The notes under the pieces: model-generated | The model's database searches: none | The model's input: the letters and a program-made list of their open reading frames with translations, nothing else | What the model was told of the DNA's origin: nothing | Shown here: piece after piece, positions 1-8,574 of the stretch | Layout of the letters: the number at the start of each line of letters is the position of its first letter | Numbering within the stretch: the first letter of the stretch is position 1 | Program-made: the position numbers and the translations under genes | From: Thermodesulfobacteriota bacterium | GTDB lineage: Bacteria; Desulfobacterota; WTBG01; CAIYCZ01; CAIRTM01 | Assembly: GCA_028278025.1 (NCBI GenBank) | Contig: JANQFE010000054.1 | Location: 68,160-132,159 of the forward strand | DNA length: 64,000 bases | Reading direction: 5' to 3'

Positions 1-1101
1 TCACTGCGATACTTCTGCCACCAGCTTTGTGAGCTGAGTTTGCAGAGCGATGAGCTTAAAACACGCTCCATTGAACTGCTTACTCACTTAAACGATATGC
101 GCTATCCGACCGGTGATAAAAAGAGAAGCTCTGTATTGCATATTATTCGTGACGGCCTGACACGAATTTTCAGTGCCTCGCCGAAACTTTCTGAGAACTC
201 TACCAGCATGTACCGCTACATAGACTGGTCTACACGCGCAAGCCTGAGAGCACCTCAAAGCGATACTGAGAAAGTACTGGTTGTGAATGCCCGTGATTTC
301 CCGCCTGAAGGCGATGATTGTGACGCACGTCTTATCTGCAATGCCTATGAGTCCGGCTGGAAACAGTTTATTTGCTACGGTTATAAGGGACAGCGCTTTA
401 CCGGCTGCGGTCTTGCGGTTGGCTCTGACGCGGTCAGGTTCGATGTCTATGACAGTTCAGGTGATTACCTGGCGTCCGGTATCGATGGTATGGAAATACA
501 TGTACATGACAATGCCCAGGACCAGCTTGGCCAGATTATGAAGCGCGGCAAACTGGTTGTATACGGGGATGTAGGCCAGACATTTATGTACGGAGCCAAA
601 GGCGGTGAAGTATACATCATGGGCAACGCTGCCGGCCGGCCGCTTATCAATGCTGTTGGCCGACCGCGTGTTGTTATTAACGGTACCTGCCTGGATTATC
701 TTGCCGAATCCTTTATGGCCGGCGATCCCCTGAATAATGGCGGTTTTGTTATTTTAAATGGAATGGAGTTTGACCATTCCGGCCGGGTAGTGGAGCAGGC
801 TAACCCGTATCCCGGGTCAAATCTGTTTTCTCTGGCTTCCGGCGGGGCGATTTATGTGCGCGATCCGTACGGCAGGGTTGTAGAAGATCAGCTGAACGGC
901 GGTGAATTTGTCGAACTCAGCAAAGCTGACTGGGAGCTGATACTGCCGTATTTGCGTGAAAATGAGAAGCTGTTCGGCATTTCAGTGACAAACGACCTTC
1001 TGACCGTACACGGACGAAGAAGAAGCTATAAGGAAGTGTACCGCAAGGTTCAGGCCGTAAAGCTGGATGTGCTTGCCAAAGAGACCGGCGGCGAGGAATA
1101 A
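1..1101 (+). CDS. Glutamate synthase GXGXG-domain protein (5' end outside window)
   Basis: The frame is open from base 1 and no convincing ribosome site precedes any in-window start, so the gene begins to the left of the window. The visible ~366 residues carry the repetitive Gly-rich beta-helix pattern of the GXGXG domain found at the C-terminus of glutamate synthase large subunit and in FwdC/FmdC-like proteins (for example GKLVVYGDVGQTFMYGAKGG, then GGEVYIMGNAAGRP). In split, archaeal-type glutamate synthases this domain is a separate polypeptide that works with an amidotransferase subunit and an FMN-binding subunit. An FMN-domain protein is encoded at 18418-20058 in this window, but no amidotransferase subunit is. 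Family assignment is solid; the exact enzyme is inferred. Confidence 0.8.
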   Translation, partial: SLRYFCHQLCELSLQSDELKTRSIELLTHLNDMRYPTGDKKRSSVLHIIRDGLTRIFSASPKLSENSTSMYRYIDWSTRASLRAPQSDTEKVLVVNARDFPPEGDDCDARLICNAYESGWKQFICYGYKGQRFTGCGLAVGSDAVRFDVYDSSGDYLASGIDGMEIHVHDNAQDQLGQIMKRGKLVVYGDVGQTFMYGAKGGEVYIMGNAAGRPLINAVGRPRVVINGTCLDYLAESFMAGDPLNNGGFVILNGMEFDHSGRVVEQANPYPGSNLFSLASGGAIYVRDPYGRVVEDQLNGGEFVELSKADWELILPYLRENEKLFGISVTNDLLTVHGRRRSYKEVYRKVQAVKLDVLAKETGGEE

Positions 1102-1121
1102 AAATCTTTAAAGAACAAAAC

Positions 1122-1162
1122 AAGAAAAGAGCCTGAAGTTAGAAACTTCAGGCTCTTTTCTT
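1122..1162. terminator. Strong bidirectional intrinsic terminator
   Basis: A perfect 19-bp stem (AAGAAAAGAGCCTGAAGTT / AACTTCAGGCTCTTTTCTT) with a 3-nt loop. It has a T-rich tract on its right side and A-rich sequence on its left, so it can act on both strands. It ends the GXGXG gene on the plus strand and the hydrogenase/cytochrome operon coming from the right. Confidence 0.92.
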
Positions 1163-1194
1163 CTTATTTATTACATTGCTGTCTGCACGCTTGT

Positions 1195-1305
1195 TTAATT
1201 AAATGCTGTCGTGCAGGTCTGGGCCGGGCCGATTATCTCCATAAGGTCTTCTTCGCTGTAGGTTATAATTCTTGGTGGTTCGTAGTTTTTTATCTCTTTT
1301 TTCAT
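1195..1305 (-). CDS. 36-residue peptide resembling a RiPP precursor
   Basis: A short frame with an ideal AGGAG ribosome site 7-8 nt before ATG. The peptide starts MKKEIKNYEPPRIITYSEED and continues with LMEIIGPAQTC, ending TTAFN. A charged, leader-like N-terminus with a Y-x-P-P pattern and an E-E-D-L-x-E-I-I-G-P-A-Q stretch, followed by a short Cys/Thr-containing tail, resembles ribosomally made, modified peptide precursors. It has no signal peptide or membrane segment. It lies 42 nt downstream of the nine-heme cytochrome gene on the same strand and just before the terminator at 1122-1162, so it is probably the last gene of the hydrogenase operon. No maturase gene is adjacent. That it is translated is likely; the RiPP reading is inference. 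Confidence 0.65.
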   Translation of the reverse strand: MKKEIKNYEPPRIITYSEEDLMEIIGPAQTCTTAFN

Positions 1306-1346
1306 GCTGGTTCTCCTTTCAATCTCAAAAGCTGCTCATTTCTGTT

Positions 1347-4073
1347 TTACGTACTACCATAGACAAGGCGCGGTGTGGCCTGTACCGGGCCGTGCATTGT
1401 TGCAACACCATCAAAATCGATATCCTCAAGTTTATAATAATATTTCTGCCGGTTTTCAACATCCTCATCAATCAGCTCATATGATGCTCCCTGGGCTGGA
1501 GAGCCTTCCGATGGAATCAGGTCAGCATTTATCTTAAGATATTCCCCACCCTCTGTTTCAGCACGATAAATATTAAAGCCGGCATTATCCATCTCTGCCT
1601 CCGTGCTCCAGGTAATGCGGATGGCCTGGTTATAGGGTGTTGCTGTAAAAGAAGACAGCGTAATAAGCGTATAGGGTTCAACTGCTGCAATCGTATCATC
1701 CAGAAGTCTTTCAATATAGCCGGGGTTGTGAATACCAAAACTTCTGTCATGCAGTATCAGCTTGTAGTTCAAATAGGCTTTTTCCAATGTTCTTTCGGCT
1801 GTTTCATTGCTGAAAGCCAGTGTCCCGCCTTTATGACAGGTTGCACATTTGCCGGGCAGAAAGGGAGGCAGGTATCCTTTATTGGCACTTTTGAGTCTGA
1901 TATCCAGTAGGTTCAACTTGTTTTTGATACGTGTCATAGTGCTGTTGCGATCAAATGTCGTAAGCCCGGGATGGCATCCTTGGCATACCGTTATGTTGAG
2001 CAGATCATCTGCAGTCCCCGGATCGCCGTCAGCTCCCACATCGCGCATGCGCAAGCTGTGACCGCCCACCTTGCGTACACCGTATGCATCGGTATCGGTA
2101 ATATCAGTAGCCATATGGCAGCTTACACAGGCATCCGGCATCTGATGGGGATTACCGGCACCCTGATACTGTGAATAATCATCCCAGTGAATAGCAGCCT
2201 TTAATGTATCACCAGTGCCGGTATAGGTTGCATTCTGCCACTTTTTCTCATGGCAGGTATCACAGAGACTTTCCGGCGAACCGGTCCTGATACCAACCGG
2301 GTTTGAAACACTCTGATCATGGGGATCATGACAGACATCACAGCTTATATTGGGTGTATCTCGAGGGGCATTTTCACCCGCTTCAAGTGGGTGCTTAAAT
2401 GTCGAAAAGGCCTCCCCCGATTCAACTGCGCCAATAAACCCATCCGTATAATGACATTTATAACATGTCCTGCGCTGGCCATCACTGGGTTCGGCATGCC
2501 CGAAGGCCAAGGGGTCAGAGTGGCGGGATTTTTGCCATTCGGCAAACTGGCCATGACACTGGCCGCAATTGCCGGGCCAGTGTGTTTTTCCGATTTTGGT
2601 GGTATCGGACATGTGCTGCGAGCCGGGACCATGGCAGTATTCGCAGCCGATCCCGAAACTGTTGTGCCTTGTATTTACATAGGTTGCATTGACATCACTG
2701 TGGCACATGGCACACATTGCTGTACCTATAGTGCTGGCAACTGCAATTGTTATATCTGTGGGAGTATCGGCAAGCCCCAAATCACCGGTCACCTCAAGGC
2801 TGGCTATATAGGTATCACCGGCTGAGGCCCCGGCCGGCACGGTAAAAGAAACATTGCGAGTAGTTGTTGAGCTCAGCAGCGCTGTCTGATCTGCACCAAG
2901 GCCGTCCCGCAGACTCCATGCAAAGGAGAAGTCTGATTGGTTCCAGTCTCCGTTTTTATTGCCGTAAATATCAAACATTGGTGCCGCAGAATTGAACTCT
3001 TCCGGGGAAGGAACATTATAATCCCTTCCCCAGCCTCTCAAATAAACTGTTTCTCCGGGGGTAACAACAGTTGTTCCTCTGGAGGTTGCATAGGTTACGC
3101 CATCATAGAGCAGGGGCAGTTCAGAGGGCCCCGGTATAACAGAAGGATGAGCTTCGGTGGGATGATTGAGCAGTGTGTCAGTTCCGATACCTTCACTGCA
3201 AACCCCGCTGGTCTTATCAGTATATACCATTGCGGCGGTGTAATCTCCGGGCGCATTGGCGGTATAATAATGTGCGACTTGCTCATCTATGTTGACCTCT
3301 GCTCCCGGCGGCACATCAAGCATTGCCATGTATATATACGGATCGCGTTCACTGATAAGCCCTCCGCCCTGGATGCTGTTCAGCTGTCCATAATAGAGAC
3401 CGTCAAAGGTTACGGTAACCGTTAGTGCTGGGGTTCCCGGTGTGAGCAAGAAATCCTGGATTGCATCTTCATCGCGGCTGAGTGTTATTTCCTCAGTTGC
3501 CAGGTAGTATGAATCAGCAGCTGCCCGTATACTGTAAACCCCGTCGGCAATTGAGGGGAACACATAATTTCCGTCAAGATCTGTTCGTGTTGTGGCTATT
3601 GCCTGAAGATAGGGCCACCCGCCGCCGAATCCTAAGCCGGGACCAACCTGCCAACGTAAAAGTGCCACCATTATGTCTGCAAGCGGTACACCCCCGGTTG
3701 TCACCTGCCCCGAGATAGATGACGCTTTTTTAAGAGGTATATTTACCAAAGTCGTTTCACCTGTTTTAACCTGGACAAAACCGGTTCTGCCGGAGCCGTA
3801 TTGGTCTTCAGCATAGCCGTCAAGGGTTGCTGCAACAGTATAATTTCTGTAAGGCATAATATTGGTAAATGTTACTACCCCACTGGGACCAGTGATATCA
3901 ACGTAGCCCCCCGGTTCCATGCTTACCTCAACCCCTGATAGCGCAGCACCGCTATCATAATCCCTTACCGTTACCTGTACACTTCCCGGTGTATAAGCAT
4001 ACGCCAGCGGAAATAGCATAAAGATAAACATACTGCATCCGATTAGTGTTAGCATTCTTTTTTTACCTGTCAT
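1347..4073 (-). CDS. Secreted nine-heme c-type cytochrome with N-terminal beta-sandwich domains
   Basis: A 908-residue exported protein. A signal peptide (residues 1-26) is followed by two carboxypeptidase-regulatory-like/Cna-B-type beta domains (about 30-215), an immunoglobulin-like middle part, then nine CxxCH haem-binding motifs (CAMCH, CEYCH, CGQCH, CYKCH, CDVCH, CDTCH, CVSCH, CQGCH, CATCH; about residues 455-750). A ~100-residue fibronectin-III-like domain closes it (starts near TLSSFTATP). That last domain also closes the protein at 7297-8214. The gene lies downstream of the hydrogenase genes and the monoheme gene, all on one strand, so it is a likely periplasmic or surface electron acceptor for the hydrogenase. 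A GGGGG-type ribosome site precedes ATG. The electron partner and location are inferred. Confidence 0.9.
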   Translation of the reverse strand: MTGKKRMLTLIGCSMFIFMLFPLAYAYTPGSVQVTVRDYDSGAALSGVEVSMEPGGYVDITGPSGVVTFTNIMPYRNYTVAATLDGYAEDQYGSGRTGFVQVKTGETTLVNIPLKKASSISGQVTTGGVPLADIMVALLRWQVGPGLGFGGGWPYLQAIATTRTDLDGNYVFPSIADGVYSIRAAADSYYLATEEITLSRDEDAIQDFLLTPGTPALTVTVTFDGLYYGQLNSIQGGGLISERDPYIYMAMLDVPPGAEVNIDEQVAHYYTANAPGDYTAAMVYTDKTSGVCSEGIGTDTLLNHPTEAHPSVIPGPSELPLLYDGVTYATSRGTTVVTPGETVYLRGWGRDYNVPSPEEFNSAAPMFDIYGNKNGDWNQSDFSFAWSLRDGLGADQTALLSSTTTRNVSFTVPAGASAGDTYIASLEVTGDLGLADTPTDITIAVASTIGTAMCAMCHSDVNATYVNTRHNSFGIGCEYCHGPGSQHMSDTTKIGKTHWPGNCGQCHGQFAEWQKSRHSDPLAFGHAEPSDGQRRTCYKCHYTDGFIGAVESGEAFSTFKHPLEAGENAPRDTPNISCDVCHDPHDQSVSNPVGIRTGSPESLCDTCHEKKWQNATYTGTGDTLKAAIHWDDYSQYQGAGNPHQMPDACVSCHMATDITDTDAYGVRKVGGHSLRMRDVGADGDPGTADDLLNITVCQGCHPGLTTFDRNSTMTRIKNKLNLLDIRLKSANKGYLPPFLPGKCATCHKGGTLAFSNETAERTLEKAYLNYKLILHDRSFGIHNPGYIERLLDDTIAAVEPYTLITLSSFTATPYNQAIRITWSTEAEMDNAGFNIYRAETEGGEYLKINADLIPSEGSPAQGASYELIDEDVENRQKYYYKLEDIDFDGVATMHGPVQATPRLVYGST

Positions 4074-4130
4074 CTTTTTCCCCCTTCGCTCTTAAAGGTT
4101 ATTAAATATGTTTTATAACTCTTTACATAC

Positions 4131-4700
4131 TTATCTATCATTTGGTGTAATAACACAGGTTATAAAGGCAAAATCAGTATGGCAACGGGCACAAAAATTT
4201 CCAAACGTTACACTGCCGCCTGTGTCGGCACACATATCCGCCTCAGCTACTACTGTGTCAAGCAGTGGAATGGGGTTGTTCCCGGTAGCATAACACTGGG
4301 AGTAATCCTGATCCGTTCCTCCTCCGGCAAAATTGATTGTTTCAATTTTATAAGCATACAGCGAATCCTTTTCTAACAGGTCCAGGGGATACAACCGTAT
4401 GGTTTTACGATCATCAGCTACATCGACATCGCAGTCCACTTCAGTAAATACCATATCAAATCCGTTGAACGAGCCTTTCGTTACACAAAAATCCATATCA
4501 GGCTGATCGCCGATCATGGCGACCGGCTCATCCAGATCAATCTTTATAACCGTATTTGTGGTGAGTCCTTCCCAGGTATTAGGATAACCCGGATAGCCGT
4601 CGCTGATAACTGCCTGATGGCTTGCAGATGAAAAGACAATACCACCCAGACCTGCTATAAGACAGAGTACTAAAAACTTTTTACTTAATAACTGTTTCAT
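4131..4700 (-). CDS. Exported monoheme protein
   Basis: About 189 residues from the ATG at 4700, chosen because GGGGAGG sits 5 nt before it; an upstream in-frame ATG at 4730 has no such site. The N-terminus is a signal peptide or anchor (KKFLVLCLIAGLGGIVFSS). The body resembles a bacterial Ig-like (Big_5-type) beta domain. One haem motif, CARCH, sits close to the C-terminus, and several other Cys residues are scattered through the protein. Its place between the hydrogenase large subunit and the nine-heme cytochrome suggests a small electron-transfer or docking subunit. I do not recognise a named family. Confidence 0.75.
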   Translation of the reverse strand: MKQLLSKKFLVLCLIAGLGGIVFSSASHQAVISDGYPGYPNTWEGLTTNTVIKIDLDEPVAMIGDQPDMDFCVTKGSFNGFDMVFTEVDCDVDVADDRKTIRLYPLDLLEKDSLYAYKIETINFAGGGTDQDYSQCYATGNNPIPLLDTVVAEADMCADTGGSVTFGNFCARCHTDFAFITCVITPNDR

Positions 4701-4741
4701 GGAACCTCCCCTTCTAGTATGTGATTCCACTGGTATGTGTA

Positions 4742-6211
4742 TTAGCCGACAATAAAATTCTTTATAGTTTTTCCATCATCCCTGATAACATGCACTGCGC
4801 AGGCAAGGCAGGGATCATAGGAATGGATAACTCTCAGAGCTTCTACAGGCTGGCCAGCATTCAGAATCGGTGTCCCGATCAAAGCCTGCTCAATAGTGCC
4901 CATAATCCCGCCGGCATCACGTGGTGATGCGTTCCAGCAGGTGGGCGTTATAATTTGATAGTGGGAAATTTTGGTGTCAGCATCATATTCCACCCAGTGC
5001 CCCAGAGCCCCTCTTATGGCCTCGGTCAACCCGACGCCAGTTGTGCTGGCCGGCACCTCATACGGCACATAGGACGGGCTTGAAATCCCATGAACATTTT
5101 CCATCTCATCAAGCCAGGCAAGCATACCATTGGCAATTTTAAGAGCCTCAACCGTTCTGGAGATCTCCCGGTCCGCAACGGAAACCTGGGCGGGATAATC
5201 GCCCGTTACTACCATGCGTGCCAGGGGACCGACCTCATAGACATCTTTTAAGATTCCGTCGGTTTTATAACGCGGCGCTTTCAGCCAGGAATAGCCGCCT
5301 GCTTTTGCGGGATCAGGATTGGTTTCACCGGCAGCGGGATGCAGGTTATCCGAGCCGAGATACCACCCGCTGCTAATGTCTTCAACAATGTTGTTGTGGT
5401 CCATAATGTCGATAACTGAGCTGCCGTCATAAACACCCCGTTTTATAAGCATAGAATTTGTGCTGCCGGTATTCTGCCTGAAGGCCCCGTAGCTGAGCAG
5501 TCTACCGGAACCGACACCTATACTGAAATAATCAGGGTAATAGGTATTAAATAGAAGATCTAAATCCGGAATGTAGCTGTTTTCTATAAAATCTTTTATT
5601 TGCTGGGTCAACGCTCTCATCTGGGTAATATCACTGGCTGCTGGAGTTGCCGAGCAGCCCCCGCCGATAATGGATGCGCCGTGGGGCTGCTTGCCAGCCA
5701 GTAGCGCGCCCACACTGTGGGCATCTTTACGCATCCTGAGGGCAGTCACGTAGCTGTTTGCAAATCTGTCAAGATCAGTTCCGGTTATCCTTCTGTCACC
5801 GCCGTACACCGGTGCCCAGGGACCTTGATTAAACGTGCTTCCCCCCAGGGCAGCCGTCATATCGATATAGTCCTGCAGAGCCAGGTGGTAGGTATGCAGA
5901 AAATGACTGTGAAGGAACTCAGCGCCGTTAATAAGATTGCGCATGAGCCTGCCGTTATGGGTCGGTTGAACATTAGCTGCATCATCAATTGCCAGGACTG
6001 CAGCTACGGCATGGGCCGTTGGACATACGCCACAGACCCTCTGGGTGATAAGGGGTGCATCAAGAGGACTTTGCCCGTTTATGAAATTTTCAAAACCCCG
6101 GTACAGGTTGCCTGCGATCCAGGCATCAGTTATCTGCCCGGAGTCTATCTGGAGTGTTACCTTAAGATGTCCTTCTACCCGCGGCAGTGGATCTACTATG
6201 GTTGTAGCCAT
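4742..6211 (-). CDS. [NiFe] hydrogenase large subunit
   Basis: 489 residues. It carries the active-site L1 motif RVCGVC with C60/C63 and the L2 motif DPCLACAVH with C468/C471, which together ligate the Ni-Fe site. After His474 come 15 residues ending IKNFIVG, the tail normally removed by a maturation protease after Ni insertion; such a protease is encoded at 10823-11314. The codon at C468 is TGC, so this is not a selenocysteine ([NiFeSe]) enzyme although tRNA-Sec is present. AAGGAG precedes ATG by 6 nt. It follows the small-subunit gene by 70 bp. It belongs to the group 1 uptake-type hydrogenases and is exported together with the Tat-bearing small subunit. Confidence 0.95.
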   Translation of the reverse strand: MATTIVDPLPRVEGHLKVTLQIDSGQITDAWIAGNLYRGFENFINGQSPLDAPLITQRVCGVCPTAHAVAAVLAIDDAANVQPTHNGRLMRNLINGAEFLHSHFLHTYHLALQDYIDMTAALGGSTFNQGPWAPVYGGDRRITGTDLDRFANSYVTALRMRKDAHSVGALLAGKQPHGASIIGGGCSATPAASDITQMRALTQQIKDFIENSYIPDLDLLFNTYYPDYFSIGVGSGRLLSYGAFRQNTGSTNSMLIKRGVYDGSSVIDIMDHNNIVEDISSGWYLGSDNLHPAAGETNPDPAKAGGYSWLKAPRYKTDGILKDVYEVGPLARMVVTGDYPAQVSVADREISRTVEALKIANGMLAWLDEMENVHGISSPSYVPYEVPASTTGVGLTEAIRGALGHWVEYDADTKISHYQIITPTCWNASPRDAGGIMGTIEQALIGTPILNAGQPVEALRVIHSYDPCLACAVHVIRDDGKTIKNFIVG

Positions 6212-6281
6212 TCGTTACTCCTTTTTGTTATATAAGCCATATATCCAGACATATATGTGTTTTATTTCCCACCTTTATCAT

Positions 6282-7277
6282 TTAGGGGGTTGTATCAATA
6301 TTGTCTATTTCACGGTTAAAGGGGACATCGGAAAAGAAAGCCTGAGTACAGCCGATACACAAGTGGTTAATCCCCGGTTTATTACAATATCCGCCCACCC
6401 CGTTCCATCCCCGTGTAGGACAATCAGCAAAGGTATCTTTACCCCGGCAGCCGACCTTTCTCAGGCATTTAACCGGATCGCCCACATGATCGGCAAAGTT
6501 ACCGGCATCGTGCTCCGGTTTGCGCGGACACTGAGAATGTACGGTATTAGCAAAGATAGGTGTTCCCAACAGGGAAAGCGGCCTGCCGAAGCTGTCCCGT
6601 GTCGGCAGTGCTGCATTGGTTAAAATATCTACTATACTCAGCACTATCCAGTCAGGGTGGGACGGACAGCCCGGAATATAAAGCGATTTGCTGTAATCAT
6701 AATTCGTATTTCTGCCGAAATTCGGCGGGTTGTTATGCGTAGGTATGATTGTTTGAGTTTCATTAGATACACTGTTTCCGCCCATGCTGTTTACCCCGCC
6801 GTAGCAGGCACAGGCCCCCACGTAGAGGACATAGGCGGCACGCTCCTCCCATTTATTGAAGGCTTCTATAAGCTGCATCACTCCATTGCCATGCGTTGCA
6901 TCCTCACCGACTATACAATATCCGTCCAGGTTTGAAATTGCACCGGTGAGTACCAGCACGTAAGGAGTATCCAAGTAATTCGCATAAACAGCTTCAGCGG
7001 CATCAATGGCGGCCTGACCGGCTGCACCCATCAGGACGCTGTTAAACTTAAGCTCAATATGATTAAGCAGCACATCCTCTATGCCCACGGTCCCGTCAAA
7101 ATAATTTGCCAGCGAAACTACGCATCCGGAATCTCCCAGTCCCTCAAACCAAATGACATTCGGCTTGCCGTTGTCTGCCAGTGCTTTTTGTAATCGGAAC
7201 AGATCAAACTGTGAAACACCTGCTGCCGCGGCTGCATAAGCAGCCATCCTTAAAAAATCACGCCGCGTTATGTTCAT
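6282..7277 (-). CDS. [NiFe] hydrogenase small subunit, Tat-exported, with Asp at a proximal-cluster ligand position
   Basis: 331 residues with a twin-arginine signal (TRRDFLR, then an Ala-rich core) sending the heterodimer to the periplasm. Iron-sulfur ligands can be read by family alignment. Distal: H247, C250, C271, C277. Medial: C286, C298, C307, C310; C298 is where most enzymes have Pro, so a [4Fe-4S] medial cluster as in [NiFeSe] enzymes is expected. Proximal: C52, C156, C204 plus Asp49 where a Cys (CxGC) is usual; the sequence reads GLGDSGC. There is no C-terminal membrane helix, so the enzyme is probably soluble or held by the cytochromes. It is flanked by the large subunit and a secreted protein gene. 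Confidence 0.95.
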   Translation of the reverse strand: MNITRRDFLRMAAYAAAAAGVSQFDLFRLQKALADNGKPNVIWFEGLGDSGCVVSLANYFDGTVGIEDVLLNHIELKFNSVLMGAAGQAAIDAAEAVYANYLDTPYVLVLTGAISNLDGYCIVGEDATHGNGVMQLIEAFNKWEERAAYVLYVGACACYGGVNSMGGNSVSNETQTIIPTHNNPPNFGRNTNYDYSKSLYIPGCPSHPDWIVLSIVDILTNAALPTRDSFGRPLSLLGTPIFANTVHSQCPRKPEHDAGNFADHVGDPVKCLRKVGCRGKDTFADCPTRGWNGVGGYCNKPGINHLCIGCTQAFFSDVPFNREIDNIDTTP

Positions 7278-7296
7278 TGTTTTCCCCTTGTTATAA

Positions 7297-8214
7297 TTAG
7301 TGGTAAATAGAATATATCCAGCGTGGAGTCGCCTCTACCGGCCCATGCTCAGTTACCATACCGTTTATGTCCACATCTTCCAGTATATAGGTATAGGTTA
7401 CGCCGTTGTTAAGCCCTTTATCCAAATACATATATTCAGAGCCTGAGGCAGGTGAGCCTTGTGCAGGTATCAACGCTTCATTCAGTTTTACCGGTTTTGC
7501 ACCTGCAGCTTCCTGCCGGTAGATATTAAAACCGGCATTGTCTACTTCACTTGCAGTAGCCCACAGCAGGGTTACCGCCTTGTCACCCGGCACGGCCTGC
7601 AGCATACTCAGCTCGACCAGAGTAGGTCCCTGCTCGTAAACGAGCCAGACCATATTCTGTACCCAGTTGCAGTTCTGCACATTTGAAAATTCGACCTGAA
7701 CAGTAGCGCTCTGGCCGTCAGGCCACAGCAGGGGGTAGCCGGGTATGTTCCAGTATGGATACTGGATGCCGACCTGTACTACTTGCACCTGCAGTGCGGG
7801 GAAAAGATTTGTGGAATCAATTGATGCAGGGATAACAGAAGCAGACCAGTCAATACTTCCGTCATTATTAGATACCGTGACACTTTGATCGGAATTAGAA
7901 AACGTGCCGGTACCATCATAGACCATTGCAGTCCAGACAGTGGCACAGATAGTCTGCGACCAATGAAACAGATTTACCAGGCGCGGATTTTCAATGGTTT
8001 GTCCTGAAATATTTTTAAATGTGTAGGATTTGGTCAGTGTTTGTGTGTTAGGATTGTAAGAATACTGTAAATCTGTAAGCTCAAGGACGGAATCGAGAGG
8101 TGACGGCGCAGCAATGTATGTTTGACCGCAAACCGAAGAAACGGTTAGTACACTGATGAGAAAGGCTGTTAATAAAGTTAAAACAAGAGATCCCTGTGAT
8201 AGCCTGTGATTCAT
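7297..8214 (-). CDS. Secreted protein with C-terminal fibronectin-III-like domain
   Basis: 305 residues. A signal peptide (about 1-30, ending near SSVCGQ) is followed by a beta-rich region of unknown type (about 35-195). The final ~100 residues are clearly homologous to the end of the nine-heme cytochrome: both contain DNAGFNIYR, a GSPA segment, LED-D and HGPV-ATPR. AGGAG precedes ATG. It is the first gene of the run leading into the hydrogenase genes, 20 bp ahead of the small subunit, so it probably belongs to the same extracytoplasmic complex. There are no haem or metal motifs. Function unknown; a structural or surface-assembly role is a guess. Confidence 0.8.
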   Translation of the reverse strand: MNHRLSQGSLVLTLLTAFLISVLTVSSVCGQTYIAAPSPLDSVLELTDLQYSYNPNTQTLTKSYTFKNISGQTIENPRLVNLFHWSQTICATVWTAMVYDGTGTFSNSDQSVTVSNNDGSIDWSASVIPASIDSTNLFPALQVQVVQVGIQYPYWNIPGYPLLWPDGQSATVQVEFSNVQNCNWVQNMVWLVYEQGPTLVELSMLQAVPGDKAVTLLWATASEVDNAGFNIYRQEAAGAKPVKLNEALIPAQGSPASGSEYMYLDKGLNNGVTYTYILEDVDINGMVTEHGPVEATPRWIYSIYH

Positions 8215-8574
8215 AATTATCTCCTATTTCTATCAGTTTATGTATTTTTATACGCTTGTTATGTATGACCTCCCGTCAAAATAGTTTTTATATAGTCTTC
8301 AGCCCTAAAAGTTTTTATTGATTTATGTACATTCTAAAGTCAATGCACCCGGCAAACTATGACATTTATCAATAAAATCGTTTTTTTTAAAAAACAAAAT
8401 GATATAAATTAGTTAATTAATAAAACTTATTATCAAATAATTAATAAAAAATTATCTAAAAACATGACAAGTTGACATGCATTTTGCAGTTTGTTAAAAT
8501 TATTTTAAAAGAACTGCTAAGATAACCGACCACAGTTAGATTAGTAAGATAACAATCTAGATTACAGATATGCT
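8215..8574. promoter_or_regulatory. Divergent AT-rich control region between hydrogenase operon and Crp/Fnr gene
   Basis: 360 bp without a gene, very AT-rich. It must hold the promoters of both the leftward hydrogenase operon and the rightward regulator gene. A pair of 10-bp inverted arms, TTTTATTGAT (8313-8322) and ATCAATAAAA (8369-8378), stands 46 bp apart. TTGAT/ATCAA are the half-sites bound by Fnr-type proteins, so these may be operator halves. I could not pick a confident -10/-35 pair. Confidence 0.4.

Noticed and set aside
2319..2825. 168-codon frame opposite the nine-heme cytochrome gene
   Set aside because: It is the shadow of Cys-rich coding sequence on the other strand; no ribosome site.
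4742..4830. Possible selenocysteine in the hydrogenase active site
   Set aside because: The codon in DPCLAC is TGC and the frame runs on to a normal stop, so this is Cys.
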